From Carnobacterium_A sp036639135 (GTDB taxonomy: Bacteria > Bacillota > Bacilli > Lactobacillales > Carnobacteriaceae), in the NCBI GenBank assembly GCA_036639135.1, contig JAVWJE010000020.1:1-23695 (forward strand): 23,695 nt of DNA. Direction: 5' to 3'. Of this stretch, positions 14,053-23,295 are shown one piece after another (the stretch's first letter is position 1; every line of letters starts with the position of its first letter). The translations under genes and the position numbers were made by a program. Below the pieces are notes generated by a model. The model did no database searches and was not told the origin of the DNA. It saw only the letters and a program-made list of their open reading frames with translations.

Positions 14053-16614
14053 TTATTCTTGATTGCCATCTTCTTCGTCTAGTAATGGTTGTTCAACAAT
14101 AGGAGTCACTTCAGTAGTTGATAAGTCTTCACTGTCAGTTGTTGTAATAACTGAATCAGTTGATTCTTCTTCAATATCTGTTTCTTCTGCATCTACTTTT
14201 GCCATAGTTGAGACAGCTCCATTATCTCCAACACGTATTAAGCGAACACCTAAAGTTACACGGCCTGTTTGTGAGATACTTGAAGCGCTAAAGCGAATGA
14301 TAACACCAGCATTAGTGATTAACATGATATCTTCTTCACCTTTTACAGTTGTTAAACCCGCTAAGTTTCCGTTTTTATCGGTAATGTTAGCCGTTTTAAC
14401 TCCTTTACCTCCACGACCTTTAACCGCATACTCACTTGCACTTGTTCGTTTCCCATAACCTTTTTCAGTAATAATTAACACTTCAGATTCAGGTGTTAAT
14501 AAATCCATACCTACGACGTAATCATCTTCACGTAAACGAATACCGCGAACACCGCTTGCACTTCTTCCCATATTACGTACAGCCGTTTCTTCAAAACTTA
14601 CTGCATAACCTAAATGTGTTCCGATAATGATGTTTTGTTTGCCATCAGTAACTGAAACTTTCATTAGTTCATCGTCTTCACGTAACACAATTGCTCTGAT
14701 TCCATTGCTACGGATATTTGAAAAAGCAGAAATACTTGTTCGTTTAACGGTTCCTTGACGTGTTGTAAAGAAAAGATAGCCGTCATCTTCTGCAATACCT
14801 TTTATGTTGATAACCGTTTGGATTTTCTCGTCAGAATCAATTCCTAACAAGTTAATGAGTGGTATTCCTTTAGCAGTCCGTCCGTATTCTGGGATTTCAT
14901 AGCCTTTAGAACGATAAACTTTTCCACTGTTTGTAAAGAATAACAACGTATCGTGAGTTGAACAAGAAACTAAAGTTTCAATAAAATCATCATTATGAAC
15001 GCCCATCCCTTGAACACCACGTCCGCCACGTCTTTGGGTTTTGAATTCTGAACTTGCAATACGTTTAACGTAACCATTATGAGTCAGCGTTATAACGACT
15101 TCTTCTTCTTCAATTAAATCTTCATCTTCAAGACTTAACACTTCTCCGACTAATAATTCTGTCCGACGAGCATCACCAAAGCGATCTTGTAATTCTAATA
15201 ATTCTGTTTCAATAATAGTATGAACGCGTTCTGGGTTACTTAAAATATCTGTCAAATCAGTAATTAATTCAATCAAATCATTGTATTCAGACTCTATTTT
15301 TTCGCGTTCCAAGCCTGTTAAACGGACCATACGCATATCTAAGATAGCTTGAGCTTGTTTATCTGATAAACCGTATGTTTCAATTAACGTATTTTTAGCA
15401 ATCTCACCTGTTTTAGAGCCACGAATGATGCGTATAATTTCATCTATATGATCTAAAGCAATACGTAACCCTTCAAGAATATGAGCACGTGCTTCTGCTT
15501 TTTTCTTGTCATAAGCTGTTCTTCTACGAATAATATTTTCTTGATGTTTCAAGTACTCTTCTAAAATTTCTTTTAAACTCAGTACTTTTGGGATGCCATT
15601 AACGATAGCCAACATATTAAATCCGAATGACGTTTGCAAAGAAGATAATTTGTATAAATTATTTAAAACAACACTTGCACTCATATCACGACGGATATCA
15701 ATCACTACACGCATACCATCACGGTCAGATTCATCTGCTAGGTCGGTTATTCCTTCAATTCGCTTATCTCTAGCCAAATCAGCAATGCGTTCAACTAAGC
15801 GGGCTTTATTGACCATATAAGGCAATTCATGCACAATGATTCTTTCTCTGCCAGTTTTTGTGATTTCAATTTCCACTTTTGCGCGGATTATGATTGACCC
15901 ACGTCCTGTTTCATATGCTTTTCTGATACCTGATTTACCCATAACCAGTCCACCAGTTGGAAAATCTGGACCTGGTAATGCTTCCATCAAGTCAGCAGTT
16001 GTTGCATCTGGGTCTTTCATCAAAATATGCAAAGCAGAAATAACTTCAGTCAAATTATGTGGTGGGATATTTGTTGCCATTCCTACTGCAATCCCTGTAC
16101 CTCCGTTAACTAAAAGGTTTGGAAAACGAGCTGGTAATACTTCTGGTTCGCGTTCTGATCCATCGTAGTTATCCCGGTAATCTACTGTATCTTTGTTCAA
16201 GTCACGTAACATCTCTAAAGCCATCCGAGTCATACGAGCTTCCGTATAACGCATAGCTGCAGCGCCATCTCCATCAACTGATCCAAAGTTTCCATGTCCA
16301 TCGACTAATGGATAACGGTAACTAAAATCTTGCGCCATACGTACCATTGATTCATAAATCGCACTATCACCATGAGGATGGTACTTACCCATTACATCTC
16401 CAACAATACGTGCGGATTTTTTATGTGCTTTATCAGGCGTTACACCCAATTCACTCATCCCGTATAATATTCTTCGGTGAACCGGTTTTAAACCATCACG
16501 TACGTCAGGCAATGCCCGTGCTACGATAACACTCATTGCGTAATCAAGAAATGATGTACGCATTTCATGGCTTAAATTTTTGTGTTCAATATTCTCTTTA
16601 AATTCTTCGACCAT
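14053..16614 (-). CDS. gyrA: DNA gyrase subunit A
   Basis: This 853-aa protein is the breakage-reunion subunit. Seen: the winged-helix region GKYHPHGDSAIYESMVRMAQ, catalytic Tyr123 in AAAMRYTEARMT, and the C-terminal beta-pinwheel with the gyrase box QRRGGRGVQG (527-536), which distinguishes it from ParC. The quinolone-determining positions carry Ser84 and Glu88, the usual susceptible residues in Firmicutes. The extreme C-terminus is an acidic Asp/Glu/Ser/Thr tail (about 800-853). It follows gyrB by 20 bases with GGGAGG 10 bases before the ATG, and forms the A2B2 gyrase that adds negative supercoils. Confidence 0.98.
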   Translation of the reverse strand: MVEEFKENIEHKNLSHEMRTSFLDYAMSVIVARALPDVRDGLKPVHRRILYGMSELGVTPDKAHKKSARIVGDVMGKYHPHGDSAIYESMVRMAQDFSYRYPLVDGHGNFGSVDGDGAAAMRYTEARMTRMALEMLRDLNKDTVDYRDNYDGSEREPEVLPARFPNLLVNGGTGIAVGMATNIPPHNLTEVISALHILMKDPDATTADLMEALPGPDFPTGGLVMGKSGIRKAYETGRGSIIIRAKVEIEITKTGRERIIVHELPYMVNKARLVERIADLARDKRIEGITDLADESDRDGMRVVIDIRRDMSASVVLNNLYKLSSLQTSFGFNMLAIVNGIPKVLSLKEILEEYLKHQENIIRRRTAYDKKKAEARAHILEGLRIALDHIDEIIRIIRGSKTGEIAKNTLIETYGLSDKQAQAILDMRMVRLTGLEREKIESEYNDLIELITDLTDILSNPERVHTIIETELLELQDRFGDARRTELLVGEVLSLEDEDLIEEEEVVITLTHNGYVKRIASSEFKTQRRGGRGVQGMGVHNDDFIETLVSCSTHDTLLFFTNSGKVYRSKGYEIPEYGRTAKGIPLINLLGIDSDEKIQTVINIKGIAEDDGYLFFTTRQGTVKRTSISAFSNIRSNGIRAIVLREDDELMKVSVTDGKQNIIIGTHLGYAVSFEETAVRNMGRSASGVRGIRLREDDYVVGMDLLTPESEVLIITEKGYGKRTSASEYAVKGRGGKGVKTANITDKNGNLAGLTTVKGEEDIMLITNAGVIIRFSASSISQTGRVTLGVRLIRVGDNGAVSTMAKVDAEETDIEEESTDSVITTTDSEDLSTTEVTPIVEQPLLDEEDGNQE

Positions 16615-16634
16615 TCTTTATTATCCTCCCTCGA

Positions 16635-18578
16635 TTAAATATCTAAGTTCTGAACATAGCGGGCGTTGTCTTCAATAAATTTACGACGAGGTTCCACTCG
16701 ATCACCCATAAGCATATCCATTACTTGGTCAGCTTCGATTGCATCTTCTACAGTTATTTGGAGTAAACGTCTATTTTCTGGGTTCATAGTTGTTTCCCAT
16801 AGTTGTTCAGCATCCATTTCTCCTAATCCTTTATAACGTTGAATAACTGGTTTTGGAGCAAGAGGCCATTCTTTTAATAAGTTATCTAATTCCTCATCAG
16901 AATCGAGGTAAACCATTTTTTTACCTTGTTTTACTTGATACAAGGGAGGTTGTGCAATATAAACAAATCCAGCTTCTACAACCGGACGCATGTAACGGTA
17001 AAAGAGAGTTAATAATAGTGTACGAATGTGTGCGCCATCGACGTCAGCATCAGTCATGATTACTAATTTATGGTAGCGAGCTTTGGAAAGATCAAAATCT
17101 CCACCAAATCCTGTTCCCATAGCCGTAAAGAGTGCACGTATTTCTTCATTTGCTAAAATCCGATCGAGAGTAGCTTTTTCAACGTTTAGTATTTTCCCAC
17201 GAATAGGTAAAATCGCTTGGAATAAACGCGACCGTCCTTGTTTAGCTGAACCTCCGGCAGAATCTCCCTCAACAATGAATATTTCACTGATTTCAGGATT
17301 TTTACTAGAACAGTCTGCTAGCTTACCAGGTAAGTTACTAATTTCTAATCCACTTTTTTTACGTGTAACTTCACGAGCACGTTTTGCTGCTAGACGAGCT
17401 CTAGATGCTAAAAGACCTTTTTCAACAATTTTTCTTGCTATCTGAGGATTTTCCATTAAAAATTTATCGAAATGAGCGGAAAAAAGACGATCGGTAATCG
17501 TTCTTGCTTCAGAGTTACCTAATTTTGTTTTTGTTTGTCCTTCAAATTGTGGATCTGGATGCTTAATAGAAACCACAGCCGTTAATCCCTCGCGGACATC
17601 TTCACCAGTTAAATTATCTTCATTCTCTTTTATTAACTTATTGCGTTTTGCATAATCATTGATAACACGTGTCAAAGCTGTTTTAAAACCTGATTCGTGT
17701 GTTCCACCTTCATAAGTATGAATGTTGTTAGCAAAGGTTAATAAATTAGAGTGGTAACCATCTGTATATTGTAAAGCTACTTCAACTGAGATCCCTTGTT
17801 GTTCGCCCTCTAAAAATATTGGATCTTCAAATAAAACATTCTTATTTGAATTTAAAAAGCCAACGTAGCTCTTAATTCCACCTTGAAAATGATATTCTTG
17901 AATTTGAGGTTTTTCTTTTCTTTTATCTTCAATTGTTATTTTCAAACCACGATTTAAGAACGCTAATTCACGAACCCGAACAGCCAATCTTTCATAATCA
18001 AATTCAATGGTTTCTTTAAAAATTTCAGTATCTGGCAAAAAATGTACTGTCGTGCCATGACGATCTGTAGTCCCAATAATTTCAACATCGTTTAAAACAG
18101 CGCCTCTTGAGTAACCTTGGAAATAGATGTTTCCATTTTTGTGTACTCGAACTTCTAAACTAGATGATAACGCATTAACAACAGAGCCACCTACACCATG
18201 AAGACCTCCAGAAACTTTATACCCTCCGCCGCCAAACTTTCCTCCAGCATGAAGGATGGTAAAGACTGTTTCAAGAGCAGGACGACCCGTTTTCTTTTGA
18301 ATATCTACAGGAATCCCACGTCCATTATCAATAACAGTGATACTGTTATCAGTTTCAACGATGACGTTAATCTCGTCCGCAAAACCAGCTAAAGCCTCAT
18401 CAATTGAGTTATCTACAATTTCCCACACTAAATGGTGTAAGCCTTCTCCACTAGTTGATCCGATATACATACCAGGTCGCTTACGAACTGCTTCTAATCC
18501 TTCTAATACTTGAATTTGACTTGCATCATAATCTTGAGCAATATCATTTTTACTTCTAATTTCTTCAGACAAATTCAT
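16635..18578 (-). CDS. gyrB: DNA gyrase subunit B
   Basis: This 647-aa protein is the ATPase subunit. Seen: the GHKL ATP site with Glu53 and Asn57 in WEIVDNSIDEA, NGRGIPV (85-91), GGLHGVG (124-130), and the TOPRIM domain with EGDSAGG (437-443) and TDADVDG (509-515), the Mg-binding acidic residues. The C-terminal motif RYKGLGEMDAEQLWETTM is typical of GyrB/ParE; location next to gyrA decides for GyrB. The start overlaps the recF stop (ATGA), with GGAG inside recF, so it is translationally coupled. Confidence 0.98.
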   Translation of the reverse strand: MNLSEEIRSKNDIAQDYDASQIQVLEGLEAVRKRPGMYIGSTSGEGLHHLVWEIVDNSIDEALAGFADEINVIVETDNSITVIDNGRGIPVDIQKKTGRPALETVFTILHAGGKFGGGGYKVSGGLHGVGGSVVNALSSSLEVRVHKNGNIYFQGYSRGAVLNDVEIIGTTDRHGTTVHFLPDTEIFKETIEFDYERLAVRVRELAFLNRGLKITIEDKRKEKPQIQEYHFQGGIKSYVGFLNSNKNVLFEDPIFLEGEQQGISVEVALQYTDGYHSNLLTFANNIHTYEGGTHESGFKTALTRVINDYAKRNKLIKENEDNLTGEDVREGLTAVVSIKHPDPQFEGQTKTKLGNSEARTITDRLFSAHFDKFLMENPQIARKIVEKGLLASRARLAAKRAREVTRKKSGLEISNLPGKLADCSSKNPEISEIFIVEGDSAGGSAKQGRSRLFQAILPIRGKILNVEKATLDRILANEEIRALFTAMGTGFGGDFDLSKARYHKLVIMTDADVDGAHIRTLLLTLFYRYMRPVVEAGFVYIAQPPLYQVKQGKKMVYLDSDEELDNLLKEWPLAPKPVIQRYKGLGEMDAEQLWETTMNPENRRLLQITVEDAIEADQVMDMLMGDRVEPRRKFIEDNARYVQNLDI

Positions 18579-19696
18579 TCACTCTCCATTTCTACATGAC
18601 CATTCTCGATATGGAAGACCTTGGGAGCTTCCAACATTTCTTTTTTAACTCCATCTAGACTAGTTGTTGTTAAAAAAGTTTGAACTTTATTTTGAATTGC
18701 TTTTAATAAATGCGTTTGACGTTCATCATCTAGTTCAGACAAGACATCATCTAGTAATAAAAGCGGATATTCACCAGTCATTTCTTTCATTAAATCGATT
18801 TCTGCTAATTTAACACTTAAAGCAGTTGTTCTTTGTTGACCTTGGGAACCATAAGTTTGTACGTAACGTCCATTGACCTTAAATTTCAAATCATCTCTAT
18901 GAGGGCCAAAAAGAGTAATCCCTTGATCTAATTCTCGCTTTTGTCCCTCTTTGTATGTTTGAAGCAAATCTAAGTAAATTTGTTTTTTGTCTTCTGTATT
19001 GGATAAAGTATAGGCACAATAATAATCAATTTCTAATCGTTCTTTTTGTTTAGAAATTTCATAATGAATAGGAGCTGCCCAATTGCTTAACTTTTTTACA
19101 AATAAAAATCGTTCAGCTAAGATAGATGCTCCATGTTCTGCTAATTGTTCAGTTAAAACATCTAAAAAAGTAAGATTTTGTTTTTTTTGAAAAGCTAATT
19201 GTTTTAAATAGTGATTTCGTTGTTTTAATATTCGCTGGTATTGGACCAAATGATGCAAATAAATAGGGCTCATTTGCCCCATTTCCATGTCTATGAATTT
19301 TCTTCGAACTGAAGGTGAGCCTTTAACTAAAGACAAATCCTCAGGAGCAAAAAGAATAACATTTAAATTGCCAATATAGGCACTTAATTTTTTTTGCTCC
19401 AAATGATTAAATTTAGCCTTTTTTCCTTTTGTCGAAATTGAAATTTCTAGAGGAAAATTAGAGTTCTTTTTTTGAATTCGTCCACTTACTCTTGCGTTAT
19501 CTTGGTCCCATCGAATTAACTCTTTGTCATTTACTGTTCGGTGGCTTCTTGCCATTGCTAATACATAGATAGCTTCCATTAAACTCGTTTTACCTTGTGC
19601 ATTTTCCCCCAAAAAAACATTAATTCCTTGAGAAAACGTTACTTGTGCACTTTCATAATTACGATAATTTAAAAGTTGGATATCTTCTAAAAACAT
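18575..19696 (-). CDS. recF: DNA replication and repair protein RecF
   Basis: This 373-aa SMC-like ATPase loads RecA at gaps. Seen: N-terminal NYRNYESAQ, Walker A GENAQGKT (30-37), the ABC-type signature YGSQGQQRTTALS (282-294) and Walker B LLLLDDVLSELD (312-323). Length is standard. It shares one base with the yaaA stop and four with the gyrB start, so the three genes form a tightly coupled unit. AAGGA lies 9 bases before the ATG. Confidence 0.97.
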   Translation of the reverse strand: MFLEDIQLLNYRNYESAQVTFSQGINVFLGENAQGKTSLMEAIYVLAMARSHRTVNDKELIRWDQDNARVSGRIQKKNSNFPLEISISTKGKKAKFNHLEQKKLSAYIGNLNVILFAPEDLSLVKGSPSVRRKFIDMEMGQMSPIYLHHLVQYQRILKQRNHYLKQLAFQKKQNLTFLDVLTEQLAEHGASILAERFLFVKKLSNWAAPIHYEISKQKERLEIDYYCAYTLSNTEDKKQIYLDLLQTYKEGQKRELDQGITLFGPHRDDLKFKVNGRYVQTYGSQGQQRTTALSVKLAEIDLMKEMTGEYPLLLLDDVLSELDDERQTHLLKAIQNKVQTFLTTTSLDGVKKEMLEAPKVFHIENGHVEMESE

Positions 19697-19947
19697 TAGT
19701 TTTCATCCTTAGTTGTTTTATTAGCTGAATTAACAGATTGAACGAAAAATGTCCCTTCGCCTGGAATTTCTACAACTGTTCCTGGGTAAAGTTTTTTGCC
19801 TCTACGGTTTTCTAGTTCATTATCTACTAAGATAGTGTGTTCAGCTAAGTATCCTTTTGCCATACCGCCACTACTAATAATATTTGCATGTTTTAGAAAC
19901 TGACCTAAAGTAATGAATTCACTAATTATTGTAATATTTTTTTTCAT
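19696..19947 (-). CDS. yaaA: S4-domain RNA-binding protein YaaA (RlbA-like)
   Basis: This 83-aa protein consists of one S4 domain: ITLGQFLKHANIISSGGMAKGYLAEHTILVDNELENRRGKKLYPG. It is conserved between dnaN and recF in Firmicutes; its exact task is unclear, with RNA or ribosome binding inferred from the fold. Start choice: the frame extends upstream to 20004, but ATG 19947 has AGGTGA close upstream and gives the family N-terminus MKKNITIISEFITLGQFL. First gene of the yaaA-recF-gyrB-gyrA operon. Confidence 0.93.
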   Translation of the reverse strand: MKKNITIISEFITLGQFLKHANIISSGGMAKGYLAEHTILVDNELENRRGKKLYPGTVVEIPGEGTFFVQSVNSANKTTKDEN

Positions 19948-19973
19948 TAAATCACCTGCTTTCATTAAAATAA

Positions 19974-19995
19974 GCGTGGAGTATAAAAACCACGC
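19974..19995 (-). promoter_or_regulatory. GC-rich hairpin in the yaaA leader
   Basis: The arms GCGTGG (19974-19979) and CCACGC (19990-19995) enclose a 10-base AT loop. It lies in the transcribed leader between the promoter and the yaaA start, and is the most GC-rich stretch of the gap. Function unknown. Confidence 0.35.
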
Positions 19996-20019
19996 AAGTC
20001 GCACTTACTTATTAGTACT

Positions 20020-20048
20020 ATTATACCTCTTTTTCACAAAGAATACAA
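20020..20048 (-). promoter_or_regulatory. Promoter of the yaaA-recF-gyrB-gyrA operon
   Basis: On the minus strand TTGTAT (20043-20048) and a perfect TATAAT (20020-20025) are spaced 17 bases apart. This is the clearest promoter in the window and starts RNA about 65 bases before yaaA. The rest of the 266-base dnaN-yaaA gap shows no gene. Confidence 0.75.
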
Positions 20049-20164
20049 TCTCTATTAGAATTTAGATATGGTTGATTACGTTTTAAAAGATAGATACAAA
20101 AAGACCTTAAACATGCGAAAGTTGCTTAAAAGTGAAAATAAACCTGTTTTTGGACGATTCAACT

Positions 20165-20204
20165 AAAAAACTACTTCTCTGACGATTCAGAGAAGTAGTT
20201 TTTT
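20165..20204 (-). terminator. dnaN terminator (bidirectional form)
   Basis: Perfect 18-base arms at 20165-20182 and 20187-20204 with loop CGAT, giving A-runs before and T-runs after the stem on both strands. It starts 9 bases after the dnaN stop. Confidence 0.93.
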
Positions 20205-20213
20205 TGCCGTTCA

Positions 20214-21356
20214 TTAAAATGTACGAACGGGAGTAATCAATTGAATAAAGGTTTGATCGTTTTCGCTTGGTACTAAAATGAATGGACGAACAGGTGATGT
20301 AAATTTAATTTTAATTGTTGTTTGACCAAAAGTTCTTAGTGCATCTTTCATATAATCAGGGTTAAATGACAATTCAATTGGATCGCCACTAACAGAAATA
20401 TAATCTAATTCTTCTTGAACGTTTCCAATGTCAGGCGAATTTCCTGAAATTTCAACTAAATCTGGGTTAATGGTAATTTTAACAACATTATTTTTACCTT
20501 CATGCGATAGCAATGACGCTCTTTCAATCGCACCTAATAAAATATTTGCATTAAATTCGATTTCTGTTGCTGATGTTTCAGGTATTAATCGTTTCGTATC
20601 TGGGTAGTATCCTTCTAGTAAACGAGAATAGAAAAGCATATTTTCTGTTTTGAATAAAACTTGATTTTCAGTAATCATTAATTCAATTGTTTCTGAATTA
20701 TCATCTAACGTACGAGATAACTCGACTAAACTTTTACCTGGAATAATGACATTGTATTTTTTCCCAGCTTGTTCTTCAGTCATCTCTAGAGGAATAATAC
20801 GCTGGCTTAAACGGTGACTATCAGTAGCAACAGCCAAAATTTGGCCATTTTCTATAACCATGTTAACTCCAGTTAAGATTGGTCGGCTTTCATGAGTAGA
20901 AATTGCAATAACGGTTTGTCCAATCACTTGTTTAAATAAGCCAACGGGCAAAACAAATGATTCATTTGTATCAATAACTGGTAAATGAGGATAATCGTTA
21001 GCATTTAACCCATTAATAGTAAAAGAAGCTGTTGCTGAAGTAATTAATGTTTGAAAATGATCAAGCACTTCAATATCCATTGTTTCTTCAGGTAATTTTT
21101 TTACAATTTCACTAAAAAAGCGTGCTTGTAATACAATGCTACCTGTTTTTTCAATAATTAAGGCATTTGATTCATCTGATACTGGAATGAATGTTTCTAT
21201 AGAGATATCCGAATCACTACCAGTTAAGGTAATTCCTTCTTCACTAGCCATGATTTTTATTCCTGTCAAAATAGGAATAGTTGTTCTTGAAGAAATAGCG
21301 CGCTGAACATCAGCCATGCTTTTTAAAAATGAACTTCTTTTAATTGTAAATTTCAT
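20214..21356 (-). CDS. dnaN: DNA polymerase III sliding clamp, beta subunit DnaN
   Basis: This 380-aa clamp has three repeated domains. Seen: MKFTIKRSSFLKSMADVQRA at the N-terminus, TIPILTGIKI, ESRPILTGVNM at the second-domain junction, DSHRLSQR, and the C-terminal end RPFILVPSENDQTFIQLITPVRTF, with the LITPVR segment that shapes the peptide-binding pocket. Start choice: ATG 21356 is 8 bases after GGAGG; an upstream in-frame ATG at 21371 overlaps the ribosome site region and is rejected. It follows dnaA across the oriC gap. Confidence 0.97.
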   Translation of the reverse strand: MKFTIKRSSFLKSMADVQRAISSRTTIPILTGIKIMASEEGITLTGSDSDISIETFIPVSDESNALIIEKTGSIVLQARFFSEIVKKLPEETMDIEVLDHFQTLITSATASFTINGLNANDYPHLPVIDTNESFVLPVGLFKQVIGQTVIAISTHESRPILTGVNMVIENGQILAVATDSHRLSQRIIPLEMTEEQAGKKYNVIIPGKSLVELSRTLDDNSETIELMITENQVLFKTENMLFYSRLLEGYYPDTKRLIPETSATEIEFNANILLGAIERASLLSHEGKNNVVKITINPDLVEISGNSPDIGNVQEELDYISVSGDPIELSFNPDYMKDALRTFGQTTIKIKFTSPVRPFILVPSENDQTFIQLITPVRTF

Positions 21357-21640
21357 TAAGTAAACCTCCAAAATTATAGTTAATTAATTTAATAAGATCT
21401 TTAGTAATAGTAGTAGGGCTTGTGGATTCTGTTGATAAGTGTATTTAGTATATGCCTATCATGGTTTTGCACATGTGGATAAGTTGTGGAAAAAACGGGA
21501 ACAACTTTTATAGTTATCCACATGTTGGTAAAATCGAATTTACCAAATGACAAAAAGAAAAATAGCTAAAATAGTTTTTTCTCCTCGTTTAAGTTAATTT
21601 AATGAGAATAATAAAATGATAGCTGCTTTTAATATAACAT
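21357..21640. other. oriC: oriC, dnaA-dnaN part: DnaA boxes and unwinding element
   Basis: Perfect DnaA boxes: TGTGGATAA 21474-21482 and TTATCCACA 21514-21522. Imperfect boxes: 21421-21429 (TGTGGATTC), 21430-21438 (TGTTGATAA) and 21485-21493 (TGTGGAAAA). The two boxes at 21421-21438 abut each other. Next to them come a short GGGCT spacer and a DnaA-trio tract (21402-21416), then AT-rich DNA to 21372. A TTGGTAAA/TTTACCAA inverted repeat lies at 21525-21546. The stretch 21547-21640 is AT-rich without visible boxes, and no clear dnaA terminator is seen. Confidence 0.88.
21402..21416. other. DnaA-trio tract
   Basis: Five consecutive triplets TAG TAA TAG TAG TAG on the + strand, separated by GGGCT from a DnaA box. 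This reproduces the B. subtilis unwinding-element layout (box, GC-rich spacer, trios, AT-rich DNA), where the trios guide DnaA filaments onto one strand. Confidence 0.8.
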
Positions 21641-22978
21641 TTAATTTAGTTTATTTTTTATCTCTTCTATATCTTGTTTCAATTGATTATCTTTTGTGAT
21701 AGCTTGGTTGATCTTTTCATAAGCATGAATAACAGTTGTATGATCTTTTCCGCCAAATTCAGCACCAATTTTCGGTAAAGAATTAGAAGTTAGTTCGCGT
21801 GAAAGAAACATAGCAATTTGTCTTGGCAAAACTATTGCTTTAACACGTTTTTTGCCTTTCAAATCGGTTAAAGAAATTTGATAATACTTAGAAACAACAT
21901 TTTGAATGTCTAAAATAGATAAGATGCTTGGTTTGTTTGAAGGAAGCATACTTTTTAAAGCATCTGCTGCTAGGCTAGTAGTAATGTCACGACTTTCAAT
22001 AGCTGCAAATGCCTGAACTCTAACTAAAGCTCCTTCTAATTCACGAATATTAGAATCAATTTGTCCTGCGATATAACTCAACGTGTCATCAGGAATCTCC
22101 AATCTTTCTGCATTCGCTTTTTTTCGTAAAATAGCAATACGTGTTTCAAGATCAGGTGGAGTGATATCGACAGATAGGCCCCAAGCAAAACGTGAAATAA
22201 GACGTTCTTGCAATTTTGGAATCTCATTAGGAAGTCGATCACTAGTTAAAACAATTTGTTTGCGATCATCATATAAAGCATTAAATGTATGAAAAAATTC
22301 TTCTTGTGTTCCTTCTTTATCTGCAAAGAACTGGATATCATCAACTAATAATAAGTCCACACTGCGGTATTCGTTTCTGAATTTTTCTTGTGTTTTGTTT
22401 TGGATAGAATTAATAAAATCATTTGCGAAAGTCTCACTACTTACGTATTTTACTTTTGCATCTGGATTGAGCAATAACATTTGATGTCCGATAGCATGCA
22501 TTAAATGTGTTTTACCTAATCCGACTCCACCATAAAAAAACAAGGGATTATAGATGGTTCCTGGTTCTTCTGCAACAACTAATGCAGCAGCATGAGCCAT
22601 CTGGTTGCCTTTACCAATAACGAAAGTATCGAATGTGTACTTGTCGTTTAATTGAATATCTTTTCTAAAGGAATTTTTTTGTGTTAAAGATTGGCTTTTT
22701 TGTTTGCCATTATGATTATTATTTTCTTGTTCATTTTTTATAACAAACAATGGCGAAATTTCGCGACTAGAATACTCATAAATGTTTTCAACAATTCGAG
22801 TAGCTAAATTATTTTCCCAATATTCTTTATGCAAAGAAGATGGAACTTCAATAATAATGTTGTGTTCAGTTATACGAACCGGATTTGCACTTTCAATCCA
22901 AGTATCATAACTGACCTTTGAAAGAGACTCTTTAAATTTTTCTTTTAAAAAATTCCACAAAGATTGTAAATCATCCAA
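21641..22978 (-). CDS. dnaA: Chromosomal replication initiator DnaA
   Basis: This 445-aa AAA+ initiator has domain I (1-80), a short polar linker rich in Asn, Gln and Lys (82-108), Walker A GGVGLGKT (150-157), Walker B LLLVDD (209-214), ISRFAWGL (261-268, arginine finger region) and the C-terminal DnaA-box-binding signature GGKDHTTVIHAY (409-420). Start choice: TTG at 22978, 8 bases after GGAGG, reads MDDLQSLWNFL and fits the family. The nearby ATG at 22974 is out of frame and opens only a nine-codon frame. It binds the boxes flanking its gene and probably represses itself. Confidence 0.97.
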   Translation of the reverse strand: MDDLQSLWNFLKEKFKESLSKVSYDTWIESANPVRITEHNIIIEVPSSLHKEYWENNLATRIVENIYEYSSREISPLFVIKNEQENNNHNGKQKSQSLTQKNSFRKDIQLNDKYTFDTFVIGKGNQMAHAAALVVAEEPGTIYNPLFFYGGVGLGKTHLMHAIGHQMLLLNPDAKVKYVSSETFANDFINSIQNKTQEKFRNEYRSVDLLLVDDIQFFADKEGTQEEFFHTFNALYDDRKQIVLTSDRLPNEIPKLQERLISRFAWGLSVDITPPDLETRIAILRKKANAERLEIPDDTLSYIAGQIDSNIRELEGALVRVQAFAAIESRDITTSLAADALKSMLPSNKPSILSILDIQNVVSKYYQISLTDLKGKKRVKAIVLPRQIAMFLSRELTSNSLPKIGAEFGGKDHTTVIHAYEKINQAITKDNQLKQDIEEIKNKLN

Positions 22979-23011
22979 ACAGAGAACCTCCTTTATAAAT
23001 ATGTCTGTTTC

Positions 23012-23040
23012 ATTTTAGCACGTTAATAAAAAGTTTTCCA
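23012..23040 (-). promoter_or_regulatory. dnaA-proximal promoter overlapping a DnaA box
   Basis: The extended -10 TGCTAAAAT (hexamer 23012-23017) has TGGAAA (23035-23040) 17 bases upstream. The -35 lies inside the DnaA box at 23034-23042, so DnaA binding would block it. The leader would be about 27 bases. Confidence 0.5.
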
Positions 23041-23266
23041 CAGATAGTTTAAACCTGTTGAAAAATCATACCAGCCTTGTAGATAAAGTTATGCACAAGC
23101 GAAAATAAACTGTTCATAACTTTTTGTTTTCCACGTCTTTTAGTTTTTAAAGTGGATAAAAATGAAGGTGAAAGATTATTAATACGGGGTTTTTAACAGT
23201 TATCCACAGAAAGCGTAAATTCAAATTTTTGATATGTACACATGCTGTTCATTTGTGGATAACTAT

Positions 23267-23295
23267 ATTATAACTTAAATTTAATAAAACCACAA
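23267..23295 (-). promoter_or_regulatory. Distal dnaA promoter candidate
   Basis: TTGTGG (23290-23295) and a perfect TATAAT (23267-23272) are spaced 17 bases on the minus strand. A perfect DnaA box (23254-23262) covers the expected RNA start. The leader would be about 280 bases. Confidence 0.45.

Noticed and set aside
14063..18392. Several + strand frames of 60-131 codons opposite gyrA and gyrB
   Set aside because: They are shadows of strongly conserved genes, without ribosome sites or recognisable domains.
22972..22974. ATG as the dnaA start
   Set aside because: It is out of frame with DnaA and meets a stop after nine codons.
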